From: Selenomonas sp. AE3005
GTDB taxonomy: Bacteria > Bacillota > Negativicutes > Selenomonadales > Selenomonadaceae
Assembly (NCBI RefSeq): GCF_905233635.1
Contig: NZ_CAJODG010000045.1
Location: forward strand, 1-15,468
Length of the DNA: 15,468 nt
Direction of reading: 5' to 3'
Below are positions 6,240-13,557 of this stretch, piece after piece. The number at the start of each line of letters is the position of its first letter. Positions within the stretch are counted from its first letter, which is position 1. The notes beneath the pieces are model-generated. The model worked only from the letters and a program-made list of their open reading frames with translations. It did no database searches and was not told where the DNA came from. Made by a program: the position numbers and the translations under genes.

Positions 6240-8732
6240 GTGCGTTTATACATTGCCGAGAAACCCAGCATGGGCCGGGAAATCGCCAAGTGTTTAAAGG
6301 GGCCGGTGCGCCGTGGTGATGGCTATCTGGAAACCGGCGAAGGCGTGGTGACCTGGCTGTTTGGCCATATTCTGCGGCAGGCGGAGCCCGATGAGTACGA
6401 CCCGAAGTACAAACGCTGGCGTGCAGAGGATCTGCCTATTATCCCTCGGGAATGGAAACTTTTCGTAGATAAATCCTGTGAAAAACAGTTTGCCATCGTC
6501 AAGGGGCTCATTGACAGGTGTGATGAAATCGTCCATGGGGGAGACCCGGACCGGGAAGGACAGCTGCTCGTCGATGAGGTACTGGACTATCTCGGCAATA
6601 AAAAGCCGGTGAAACGGATTTTGTTGAACGCTTTGGACGAGGCCAGTATCAAAAAGGCCAATGCCAATCTGCGTGATAATGCGGACTTCTTCAATCTCAA
6701 ACAGTCGGCACTGGCCAGAGCCCGGGCTGACTGGCTTATCGGTATGAATCTTTCCCGGGCGTATACGTTGGCGGCGCGCCGGGCTGGTCATGACAAGCTG
6801 GTGCTGCCCATTGGCCGGGTAAAGACGCCGACACTGTCGCTGGTCGTGCGGCGTGAACGCGAGATTGAGAACTTTAAGCCAGTGGATTACTACACCATTA
6901 AGGCAGAATTTGCCCATGCTAATGGGCATTTTACGGCGCAGTGGAAACCACAGGATACCATGGCCGGGCTGGACAGTGAAAACCGCCTGATTGACAAGTC
7001 AGTGGCGGAGGCCAAATTGGCCGAGTTCCAGCAGGAGCCGCGCGAGGGCGTAATCTCTGCCTATCAAAAGACGAAAAAGCAGGAACCGCAGCCGCTGCCG
7101 TTTTCCTTGTCGTCTTTGCAGGTGCTGGCCGGCAAGATGTTTGGCTATGCGCCGCAGGTGGTGCTCGATACGGCACAAAAACTTTACGAGAAAAAGCTCA
7201 CGACTTATCCGCGTTCTGACTGTGAGTACCTGCCCACCAATCAGTTTGGGGACGCAGTGAAGATTATCACGAATCTGGCACAGGCCGGTGATGAAAAAAT
7301 TGCGGGCTGGACGGCTAAGGTGGATACGAAAATAAAAAGCCGGGCCTGGAACGACAAGAAGATTTCCGCCCATCATGCCATCATTCCCACCACGGTCAAG
7401 GCCAATATGCAGACCATGACCACGGAGGAGCGCAATCTGTACTTTTTGATTGCCCGGGGGTATATGGCGCAGTTTTATCCCGTACACCTTTATGACCAGA
7501 CTAAGGTGGAAGTCACTTACAAGGAAGAACTTTTCACTGCCAGTGGCCGTACAGAACGTGATTTAGGCTGGAAGGTCATGTATCAGACAGCTAAGAAAAA
7601 AGCTGCTGATGAGGACAGCGAAAGCGAAAACGATAGTGAGGACAGCGACGGCACTTTGCCTGTGATGAAGAAAAAGGATAATGTTGCCTACGAAAAAGGC
7701 GATATTACCCAGCGGGCTACTAAACCGCCAGTGCGGTTTACAGAGTCCACGCTGCTGGCCGGCATGAAGGAAATTCACAAGTATGTGAAAAATCCCGAGG
7801 CTAAAAAGCAGCTTAAGGATGTCTATGGTATTGGCACTGAGGCGACAAGGGCGACGATTATCGAGGATTTGGTCAAGCGTAAGTTTATGCAGAAACAGGG
7901 CAAGAAAAAATATCTTGTACCTACGCCGGCGGCCTATCTGTTAGTGGACGCTTTGCCTGATGAAATGACCTATCCTGATTCCACGGCGATTTGGGAGGAT
8001 AAGCTGCACTCCATGTCGGAGGGCGATGGTACCTTAGAGGAATTTCTGGCCGGTCAGATAGAGTTTACCAAAAAACTCTGCGGCAAGGCCGGCAACGCCC
8101 GGATGGAGGTGACGGGGGACAACGTCTGTCCGCGCTGTCATAGCGGTGTACTGACACAGCGCAAGGGCAAGAACGGCCTATTCTGGGGCTGTTCCAACTA
8201 TCCCAAGTGCCGTATGACCTGCAATGATAAGGACGGCAAGCCGGACTTGGACGACACTAAGGCACGTATGGCCAGAAGTGCGCGCAGCACTGCGCCGGCA
8301 GCGGTGTCAGCCAGCCAGTTGGCCAGACAGAGCGGTGGGAGCGTGCGTACTGCGCCAAGAGCGGCTACGGTGGCTTATACCCAGACGGGGACTGGCCCCA
8401 GTGCCCAGGATATGGCAGATTTAAATTCCCTGTTTGCTGCGGCCGATTATGAGGCGCAGATGGCGGCAGATATGGCCAGCTATGAGGCCAGCCGTCCGGC
8501 GCCACGCCAGTGGCAGAACTGGGGGGATAAGCCCAAGTATTCGGCCAGTCCGCTCGAAAAAGCCGCCAAGGAAAAGACGGCGGCTGATGATAAATATCTG
8601 TGTCCCAAGTGCCGGGAAGGACATTTAAGACTGATTCGCGGCAAAAACGGGGCGTTCTGGGGCTGCAGCAATTATCCGCGGTGTACGGCGACCTTTGATG
8701 ATAATAAGGGAATGCCACTAATGGATTCGTAG
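6240..8732 (+). CDS. topB: DNA topoisomerase III (type IA)
   Basis: 830-aa type IA topoisomerase that passes single DNA strands through a transient 5'-phosphotyrosine break and decatenates or resolves recombination and replication intermediates. The N-terminal TOPRIM domain has E7 (IAEKPSM) and the metal-binding DPDRE cluster D102/D104/E106. The catalytic tyrosine is Y323 in TTYPRSD. About residues 455-470 form an unusually acidic, low-complexity insertion (DEDSESENDSEDSD). The C-terminus has two C4 zinc ribbons, C630/C633/C651/C657 and C788/C791/C809/C815, both carrying FWGCSNYP and joined by an Ala/Ser-rich linker of about 125 residues. It is longer than E. coli TopB (653 aa). GTG 6240 follows GAGGTG at 6225-6230 with 9-nt spacing and gives the family N-terminus MRLYIAEKPS. 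Pairing with recD2 suggests a DNA-maintenance operon. Confidence 0.95.
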   Translation: MRLYIAEKPSMGREIAKCLKGPVRRGDGYLETGEGVVTWLFGHILRQAEPDEYDPKYKRWRAEDLPIIPREWKLFVDKSCEKQFAIVKGLIDRCDEIVHGGDPDREGQLLVDEVLDYLGNKKPVKRILLNALDEASIKKANANLRDNADFFNLKQSALARARADWLIGMNLSRAYTLAARRAGHDKLVLPIGRVKTPTLSLVVRREREIENFKPVDYYTIKAEFAHANGHFTAQWKPQDTMAGLDSENRLIDKSVAEAKLAEFQQEPREGVISAYQKTKKQEPQPLPFSLSSLQVLAGKMFGYAPQVVLDTAQKLYEKKLTTYPRSDCEYLPTNQFGDAVKIITNLAQAGDEKIAGWTAKVDTKIKSRAWNDKKISAHHAIIPTTVKANMQTMTTEERNLYFLIARGYMAQFYPVHLYDQTKVEVTYKEELFTASGRTERDLGWKVMYQTAKKKAADEDSESENDSEDSDGTLPVMKKKDNVAYEKGDITQRATKPPVRFTESTLLAGMKEIHKYVKNPEAKKQLKDVYGIGTEATRATIIEDLVKRKFMQKQGKKKYLVPTPAAYLLVDALPDEMTYPDSTAIWEDKLHSMSEGDGTLEEFLAGQIEFTKKLCGKAGNARMEVTGDNVCPRCHSGVLTQRKGKNGLFWGCSNYPKCRMTCNDKDGKPDLDDTKARMARSARSTAPAAVSASQLARQSGGSVRTAPRAATVAYTQTGTGPSAQDMADLNSLFAAADYEAQMAADMASYEASRPAPRQWQNWGDKPKYSASPLEKAAKEKTAADDKYLCPKCREGHLRLIRGKNGAFWGCSNYPRCTATFDDNKGMPLMDS

Positions 8733-8742
8733 AACATCTATA

Positions 8743-8836
8743 CAATAAGACGCCCGCTGGCTGGCAATACCTTTCCTGCGCTGAGACGCAAGCGTCAAAC
8801 GCTCAGGAAAGGCATTACCAGCCAGCGGGCTTATTG
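8743..8836. repeat. Long imperfect palindrome between convergent genes (possible bidirectional terminator or dispersed repeat)
   Basis: The arms pair almost throughout. CAATAA (8743-8748) pairs with TTATTG (8831-8836); a 3-nt bulge follows. GCCCGCTGGCTGG (8752-8764) pairs perfectly with 8818-8830. AAT/ATT adds 3 bp, and CCTTTCCTG (8770-8778) pairs with CAGGAAAGG (8804-8812). The tip is closed by GACG/CGTC around CAAG (8785-8796). It lies between the topB stop and the convergent DUF4127 stop. The flanking T/A tracts are short (TTATT, AATAA), so termination is plausible in either direction but not a textbook case. Its size is unusual for a terminator and fits a small palindromic intergenic repeat. 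Confidence 0.85.
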
Positions 8837-8904
8837 CGTACATTGCATTGTGGGGGCAATGATTACCCCGGCTATGCTTATGATAAAGTCAAGAAAGTAA
8901 TTTT

Positions 8905-10500
8905 TCAGAAGAAGATTTCACATTCAAACAGTCTGTTCCAGGGATGGGTGATGTGAAGTTTTGCTAAGGAAAGGCCTGCTGGCAGGTTGATATTCTGCCG
9001 GGCAAAATCTTGCAGCAGTTCAGTACCTTTGGCAGCGGCAAAATTGCGTGCGCCGTCTAGATTGCCTGTCTGGTGGTTGAAACCGGGCTGGCTCCATACG
9101 GCACTGGCAAGGCTTTGGCGGACGTTGGCTTGATAGCCCCAGTCCTCTAAGTATCTGGTCAGCATGAGTTCGTCCCGGGATTGTTTATCCATCCATTTTG
9201 TGAGCAGGCCGGTGCCCAGCAGAAAGCCAGTGGTATTAGTGGCGGTGTTCCAGCCACCGTAGGCCTGCAGTTTGAATAGCAAATCGGCTTTGCGCAGTTC
9301 ATTCATCAGGGCGTTGTCGGCACCGTTGCCATAGGCAATGTCGGCTACGGCTACAGGATAACCTTTGCCGACAAAATCCTTGACCATATTCACAAAGGGC
9401 ATAGTGCCCTTGCGGGGCTTAATGGTGTTGTCGGGGTTATTGGCACTGCCGGTTTTACCGTCAGGATTGGTGCTGACCGCCATGACAAGTTCGGCGCGTT
9501 CCGGTGCAGGAACCCACATACCGCCGGCGGCGATAATGGTGTTATCCATATCGTCGCCGATTTTTTCGTTACAGTAGGCAGGAATAGTGTCGCGGCCTTT
9601 GCCAATGTTGTAGGCAGTATAGACAAAGGGAATGTCGCGCTTATCGTCAAGTATGGCCCGGCAGAGCATGACCATGCCGAGTTCATCAGCGCCGGAGGTG
9701 ATTTGCAATTTTGTCTTGCCGATGTTTTTGCCGTATTCCTGCAAATGACGCATTTCATAATGGGTCTGCGAGTAGAAAGCGCCGTCATCCCCACCCAGGA
9801 ACAGGAAGGATAAAGCATTTTGCTGCGTAAGGTCGATAAGGGCCTTGTTGGCGTTGAAGTTGAGGTCGTGGCGGTGTGTCCAGTCCTCCATTACGGCAGG
9901 CGCTATTTCCTGCTGCATTTTTTGCATCTGCCGCTGTTCTTTTTTGGAGGCCAGCCCCATTTCGGCTTTATCCCGCAGTACGCTGAAATCGCGGATTTTT
10001 ACGGCGTTCTGCTGGTAGATTGCCGGCTCCATGCCTGCGCCGGAGTGGGTGGCGGTCAAGAGGGTGCGCAAAACAGTACCAAAGCCGTAGATGGGCAGAC
10101 GGGGGAAATCTTTATGGAACGTATGGAATCTATTCACCCGTTCGGTGATTTGCTCCTGCGTGAGTTCATGATTGCGAGAGCCCACGAGACTGCCGTAGAG
10201 CAGGGCATCGGTAGAAACTACAGCGGCTTTGGCACCGGGTGCGTTGGCACGCAGCCAGTCCCAAAGACCGTCCGGGTTGCCGTGTTGTTCACGGGTACCT
10301 AAGAGCTTTTCCGGGGGGACGACCACATCATAGCCGAGTTTTTTGGCGACATCGACAGTTTCCTTGTCCGTGATGGGACGATTGTCGAGGGGGACAAAGA
10401 GGATTTTTTTGCCTTGACCGACATTGGCGGCAAACGCAAAGCTGCTGGTCAGCAGGGCCAGGCTCATGGTTATGACTAAAAGTAAAAATATCTTTCTCAA
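8905..10500 (-). CDS. Exported DUF4127 family protein
   Basis: 531-aa protein with a clear signal peptide: MRK, a hydrophobic core of about 16 residues, then SSFAFA with likely cleavage after residue 24 (A/ANVG). It is therefore predicted to act outside the cytoplasmic membrane. The mature part opens with ILFVPLDNRPITD (PLDNRP at 37-42), the conserved start of DUF4127 proteins. It continues with VVSTDALLYGSLVGSR and a glycine/aspartate motif LGGDDGAF at about 232-240. The biochemical function of the family is unknown to me. The start is TTG at 10500, because the complement of 10511-10517 is GGAGGTG at 10-nt spacing and the signal peptide then begins at residue 1; the upstream in-frame ATG at 10545 would add 15 residues without an RBS. 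It is a single gene, convergent with topB and divergent from the DEAD-box gene. Confidence 0.85.
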   Translation of the reverse strand: MRKIFLLLVITMSLALLTSSFAFAANVGQGKKILFVPLDNRPITDKETVDVAKKLGYDVVVPPEKLLGTREQHGNPDGLWDWLRANAPGAKAAVVSTDALLYGSLVGSRNHELTQEQITERVNRFHTFHKDFPRLPIYGFGTVLRTLLTATHSGAGMEPAIYQQNAVKIRDFSVLRDKAEMGLASKKEQRQMQKMQQEIAPAVMEDWTHRHDLNFNANKALIDLTQQNALSFLFLGGDDGAFYSQTHYEMRHLQEYGKNIGKTKLQITSGADELGMVMLCRAILDDKRDIPFVYTAYNIGKGRDTIPAYCNEKIGDDMDNTIIAAGGMWVPAPERAELVMAVSTNPDGKTGSANNPDNTIKPRKGTMPFVNMVKDFVGKGYPVAVADIAYGNGADNALMNELRKADLLFKLQAYGGWNTATNTTGFLLGTGLLTKWMDKQSRDELMLTRYLEDWGYQANVRQSLASAVWSQPGFNHQTGNLDGARNFAAAKGTELLQDFARQNINLPAGLSLAKLHITHPWNRLFECEIFF

Positions 10501-10510
10501 AATAAAATAC

Positions 10511-10517
10511 ACCTCCG
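10511..10517 (-). promoter_or_regulatory. Ribosome binding site deciding the DUF4127 start
   Basis: The minus strand reads GGAGGTG here, a nearly perfect Shine-Dalgarno 10 nt before TTG at 10500. It lies inside the longer ATG-initiated reading frame, which argues against the ATG at 10545. Confidence 0.8.
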
Positions 10518-10594
10518 TGGCTATGGGATACGATATCAGCATCATAAAAAAATTCGTTGTTGTAAGGAGATTTTCCTGCTTTTAGGCAGAATAT

Positions 10595-10727
10595 AACGAG
10601 GCAAGAAAATGTCCCCCACCTCAGCAGGTGGGGGCACGAATACCAAAACAGGCAGCGAGCATATCTCCCGCCTCGTTGAAACGCCAAGAGGAAGTTTTGC
10701 CTATGGCAAAACTGGAACAACGGCGTT
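10595..10727. other. Structured intergenic element: nested inverted repeats, possible leader RNA, small RNA or mobile-element remnant
   Basis: Two adjacent stem-loop modules are visible. Module 1: AACGAGGC (10595-10602) pairs with GCCTCGTT (10670-10677). It encloses a 9-bp GC-rich hairpin, CCCCCACCT/AGGTGGGGG (10613-10634, loop CAGC), and a second hairpin, GGCAGCGAG...TCTCCCGCC (10651-10672), whose 3' arm overlaps the outer stem. Module 2: AACGCC (10680-10685) pairs with GGCGTT (10722-10727) and encloses AGTTTTGCC/GGCAAAACT (10693-10713, loop TAT). No stem is followed by a T tract on either strand, so these are not simple terminators. The element lies 95 nt upstream of the DUF4127 start (minus strand) and about 55 nt before the DEAD-box promoter. 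No matching riboswitch class or transposase remnant is recognised. Confidence 0.6.
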
Positions 10728-10780
10728 ATAAGGCTGGGGCATATTTAGTGGGGAAGTTTTATGCGTTGTTTGGCCTTTTA

Positions 10781-10789
10781 TGGTATAAT
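10781..10789 (+). promoter_or_regulatory. Extended -10 promoter of the DEAD-box gene
   Basis: TGGTATAAT at 10781-10789 is a perfect extended -10 element (TGn plus TATAAT). The -35 region is weak: a TTGTTT at 10766-10771 is only 12 nt away, so the extended -10 probably carries the promoter. Transcription would start near 10796, giving a leader of about 80 nt. Confidence 0.72.
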
Positions 10790-10811
10790 GCTTTCATGTG
10801 ATAGTCTGTTT

Positions 10812-10838
10812 GAGCGCAGGCCTATTATGTCCTCGCTC
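10812..10838 (+). promoter_or_regulatory. Hairpin in the 5' leader of the DEAD-box mRNA
   Basis: GAGCG (10812-10816) pairs with CGCTC (10834-10838) and AGG (10818-10820) with CCT (10831-10833), leaving one bulged C and a 10-nt loop. It lies in the predicted leader, 24 nt before the AAAGG ribosome binding site (10863-10867). A role in cold or helicase-dependent control is possible but only inferred from position. Confidence 0.45.
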
Positions 10839-10875
10839 TGGCAGGCTTTAATGCGCGTTAAGAAAGGCAAGAAAT

Positions 10876-12087
10876 ATGAGCAATTTTATAGAACTGGGCG
10901 TCAGCGAAAACTTAGCTGATGTATTAAAGAAACAGGGAATTGAAAATCCCATGCCGGTGCAGACAGCGGTTATTCCCAAGATTTTGGGCGGCGGCAATCT
11001 GGTGGCGCAGGCGCCAACGGGCACGGGCAAGACGCTGGCGTATCTGCTGCCGGTCTTGCAGGGCCTTGATGCTGCCTCCCGCGATGTCCAGGCTGTGATT
11101 TTAGCGCCGACTTACGAGCTGGCTATGCAGATTGCCGGTATTGCCCGGGAACTTACGCAAGGCGCTGGTCTGGGGCTTAAGGTGCAGGGGCTTATCGGCG
11201 GGGCCAATATTGCCCGGCAGATGGATAAATTAAAGGACAAGCCACAGTTAATCGTGGGCTCGGCCGGACGTATTTTGGAGCTGGCCCAAAAGAATAAATT
11301 AAAGCTCCATAACGTAAAAATGCTGGTGCTTGATGAATTTGACCGTTTGTTTGATGACCAGAACATCGATAATACCGCTGCGGTGGTACGGCTTTTGCCG
11401 GCTGAGCGGCAGGTAGTGCTGGTGTCGGCAACGGCACCGAAAAAGTCTTTGGAACGAGCCGACTTTTTGCAGCACCCGGAAGTCATTAAAGTGGAAGAGG
11501 ACAGCGCTGCCCAAGACCGGCGTGAGAATCTTTACCGCATGACGCCCTTCCGCAACAAGGTGGAAACCGTGCGGCACTTAGCCCGGCGGCTGGAAGTAAA
11601 AAGAGGTCTGGTCTTTATCAACAAGGTATTTGACGCCGAAAGAATTCTGGCGCAGCTGCGCTATGAAGGCTTTATGGTGGGCACCTTGCTCGGGCATAAT
11701 AACAAACAGGCCCGGCAGAAGGCAGTGGCTGATTTTAAGGCCGGACGCATAAAATTATTGCTGTCCACGGATTTAGCCGCCAGAGGGCTGGATATTCCGG
11801 ACGTTGATTATGTGTTCAATCTTGACCTGCCGGAAAATGCGCAGGTCTACCTGCACAGAGCCGGCCGTACGGCCAGAGCCGGGGCCAAGGGGACTGTTAT
11901 CACACTGGCTGATAACAAGGAGGCCTATAAGCTCGCGCAGCTCGAAAAGAAACTCGGTATAGAATTTAAGCCCTTAAAGGGTGGCGATAAGCCAGCCAGC
12001 GGCCGGAAAAAGAACAAAGCAGCTCAGGGGAGCAAGGGGAAAGTGACAAAGACGCGGCAGGGGAAAGCTAAACCTGTGGGCAAATAA
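10876..12087 (+). CDS. DEAD-box ATP-dependent RNA helicase, YfmL-like
   Basis: 403-aa SF2 RNA helicase with both RecA-like domains. Motif I APTGTGKT is at 46-53, motif Ia APTYELA at 77-83 (usually PTRELA), a GG motif GGAN follows, and motif Ib is SAGR at 129-132 (usually TPGR). Motif II is DEFD at 153-156 instead of DEAD, motif III is SAT at 184-186, motif V STDLAARGLDIP, and motif VI HRAGRTAR at 327-334. The C-terminal 40 residues are Lys/Gly/Arg-rich and probably bind RNA. The IGGAN segment and non-DEAD motif II resemble, from memory, B. subtilis YfmL (DETD), which acts in 50S ribosomal subunit assembly; a similar ribosome-biogenesis role is inferred. ATG 10876 follows AAAGG at 10863-10867 with 8-nt spacing. 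The next gene is 39 nt downstream. Confidence 0.93.
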   Translation: MSNFIELGVSENLADVLKKQGIENPMPVQTAVIPKILGGGNLVAQAPTGTGKTLAYLLPVLQGLDAASRDVQAVILAPTYELAMQIAGIARELTQGAGLGLKVQGLIGGANIARQMDKLKDKPQLIVGSAGRILELAQKNKLKLHNVKMLVLDEFDRLFDDQNIDNTAAVVRLLPAERQVVLVSATAPKKSLERADFLQHPEVIKVEEDSAAQDRRENLYRMTPFRNKVETVRHLARRLEVKRGLVFINKVFDAERILAQLRYEGFMVGTLLGHNNKQARQKAVADFKAGRIKLLLSTDLAARGLDIPDVDYVFNLDLPENAQVYLHRAGRTARAGAKGTVITLADNKEAYKLAQLEKKLGIEFKPLKGGDKPASGRKKNKAAQGSKGKVTKTRQGKAKPVGK

Positions 12088-12126
12088 ACCCGGCGGATTT
12101 TGTGCATATTATGGAGGGAGTAGAAT

Positions 12127-13455
12127 TTGGACATTGTACCGATACTATTGCAGCTGGTACTCGTGGCATTTTTGATATTTATGAACGGTTTTTTTGTGGC
12201 GGCGGAGTTTGCCTGTGTGAAAATCCGTTCTTCCAGACTGGAAACGCTGATTGCCGAAGGCAGCCGCCGGGCGGTGTATGCAAAAAGGCTCACAGACCAT
12301 CTTGACGCCTCTTTGTCGGTGACGCAGCTGGGGATTACGCTGGCGTCCCTGGGGCTTGGCTGGGTTGGTGAGCCCGTGGTGGCGCAGCTTATCCTGCCAC
12401 TCACGCAGCTGGCAGGCCTGGACGATATGGTGGGGCATACGCTGTCGTTGGTCATCGCCTTTTCCATCATCACTGCCGGGCACATTGTCCTGGGCGAACT
12501 GACGCCTAAGACCATGGCCATTCAAAACGTGGAAAAAATCATGCTGGCGGTTGCCTTGCCCATGCTGATTTTTCATAAAGTCATGTATCCGTTTGTCTGG
12601 CTGTTAAATCACGTGGCCAACTGGGTAACAGCCCGTATGGGCTTTAAGGCTGCCAGCGAAAGTGAGTCAGCCCACACGGAAGAGGAAATCCGCCTGCTTA
12701 TGGAGGAGAGCCACCGGCAGGGGCTGATTGATGATACAGAGGCGGATTTCGTGGACAATGTTTTTGATTTTACCGAGCTGAATGTCCGGGAAATTATGAC
12801 ACCGCGGACGGATATGGTGGTCATATATCTGGAGGACAGCTGGCAGGAAAACATGGACGTGATTCTTGCTGAACAGATGACCAGATATCCGATATGCAAG
12901 GAGGATAAGGACCATATTATCGGGTTCCTGCATGTCAAGGACCTGATGAAGGTCATGGCCAGCGGCAAGAAACCACATTTGCGCAAATTAGCTAGAAAGG
13001 CGCTGGTGGTGCCGGAGAGCATGGACGTCAATGTGCTGCTCAAAACTATGCAGGGCAGTCACAGTCAGATGGCTATTGTGGTTGATGAGTATGGCGGCAC
13101 GGCCGGTATGGTGACCATCGAGGATATCATGGAAGAAATCGTGGGCGATATACAGGACGAATTCGACGAAGAACGTCCGACTGCGGAATCCCGTGGCAAT
13201 AATGTATATTCTGTTGACGCTAAAATGCTGTTGGAAGAACTGGCCGATATTTTGGAAATCCCGTTGGAGGACGAGGAAGTGGACAGTGTCGGCGGCTGGC
13301 TCTATGACCAAATCGGGACGGAACCGCGTATCGGTCAGATGGCGGCGGCACTGGGCAACCTGTTCTACGTCGAAGAGGTTGATGGTGCCCGGATAACCAG
13401 AGTGCTGATTAAACTGGCACAGGAACTAAAGGAAGAACACGAGGAAATCGTGTAG
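12127..13455 (+). CDS. CNNM/CorC-type membrane protein (hemolysin family), putative Mg2+ or cation transporter
   Basis: 442-aa protein in the CNNM (DUF21) - CBS pair - CorC_HlyC arrangement. The N-terminal transmembrane domain (about residues 1-180) has four hydrophobic stretches, near 4-28, 64-90, 105-130 and 135-165, with the typical FFVAAEFA and GELTPKT motifs. The CBS pair spans about 224-346 (MTPRTDMV at its start; VVDEYGGTAGMVTIEDI then EEIVGDIQDEFD in the second repeat). The CorC_HlyC domain occupies about 358-435. Related proteins export Mg2+ or other divalent cations across the cytoplasmic membrane, with CBS domains sensing nucleotides; the 'hemolysin' name is historical. TTG 12127 follows GGAGGGAG at 12113-12120 with 6-nt spacing. 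No promoter is visible in the 39-nt gap after the helicase gene, so the two are probably co-transcribed. The substrate is inferred from the family. Confidence 0.92.
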   Translation: MDIVPILLQLVLVAFLIFMNGFFVAAEFACVKIRSSRLETLIAEGSRRAVYAKRLTDHLDASLSVTQLGITLASLGLGWVGEPVVAQLILPLTQLAGLDDMVGHTLSLVIAFSIITAGHIVLGELTPKTMAIQNVEKIMLAVALPMLIFHKVMYPFVWLLNHVANWVTARMGFKAASESESAHTEEEIRLLMEESHRQGLIDDTEADFVDNVFDFTELNVREIMTPRTDMVVIYLEDSWQENMDVILAEQMTRYPICKEDKDHIIGFLHVKDLMKVMASGKKPHLRKLARKALVVPESMDVNVLLKTMQGSHSQMAIVVDEYGGTAGMVTIEDIMEEIVGDIQDEFDEERPTAESRGNNVYSVDAKMLLEELADILEIPLEDEEVDSVGGWLYDQIGTEPRIGQMAAALGNLFYVEEVDGARITRVLIKLAQELKEEHEEIV

Positions 13456-13456
13456 C

Positions 13457-13485
13457 TTGCACAAAGAAAATTGCTAAGGTATAAT
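13457..13485 (+). promoter_or_regulatory. Near-consensus sigma70-type promoter of the DUF6056-like gene
   Basis: TTGCAC (-35, 13457-13462) and TATAAT (-10, 13480-13485) are separated by exactly 17 nt. The -35 box begins 2 nt after the preceding stop codon. Transcription would begin near 13492, giving a leader of about 65 nt. Confidence 0.85.
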
Positions 13486-13557
13486 GAATCGGTGTGTTAA
13501 CAAATTTGGTATGTTTATTGCCGTGAAGAGTTAAAGGATAGAAAGTAGGAGGATAAG

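Larger units (their letters stand above)
10501..10875. other. 375-nt divergent intergenic region
   Basis: This stretch between the DUF4127 start (minus) and the DEAD-box start (plus) contains, from left to right: the DUF4127 RBS (10511-10517), a small CTGC/GCAG inverted repeat near 10576-10589, the structured element (10595-10727), the helicase promoter (10781-10789) and its leader with a hairpin (10812-10838). I could not identify a convincing minus-strand -35/-10 pair for DUF4127. No conserved small ORF is apparent; the reading frame crossing the element on the minus strand is not protein-like. Confidence 0.7.

Noticed and set aside
9820..10302. 160-codon plus-strand frame opposite the DUF4127 gene
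   Set aside because: The minus-strand frame carries a signal peptide and family motifs; this frame has no RBS or domain.
10501..10545. ATG start at 10545 for the DUF4127 gene
   Set aside because: The strong RBS (10511-10517) lies inside this extension, and TTG 10500 places the signal peptide at the exact N-terminus.
10328..10720. 130-codon minus-strand frame across the structured element
   Set aside because: It overlaps the DUF4127 gene in another frame and the inverted repeats; the translation is low-information and lacks an RBS. I also looked for a TnpB C-terminus here and found none.
10595..10727. Known riboswitch or CRISPR array
   Set aside because: No conserved core of the TPP, FMN, lysine or cobalamin classes is present, and the repeats are inverted, not direct with regular spacers.
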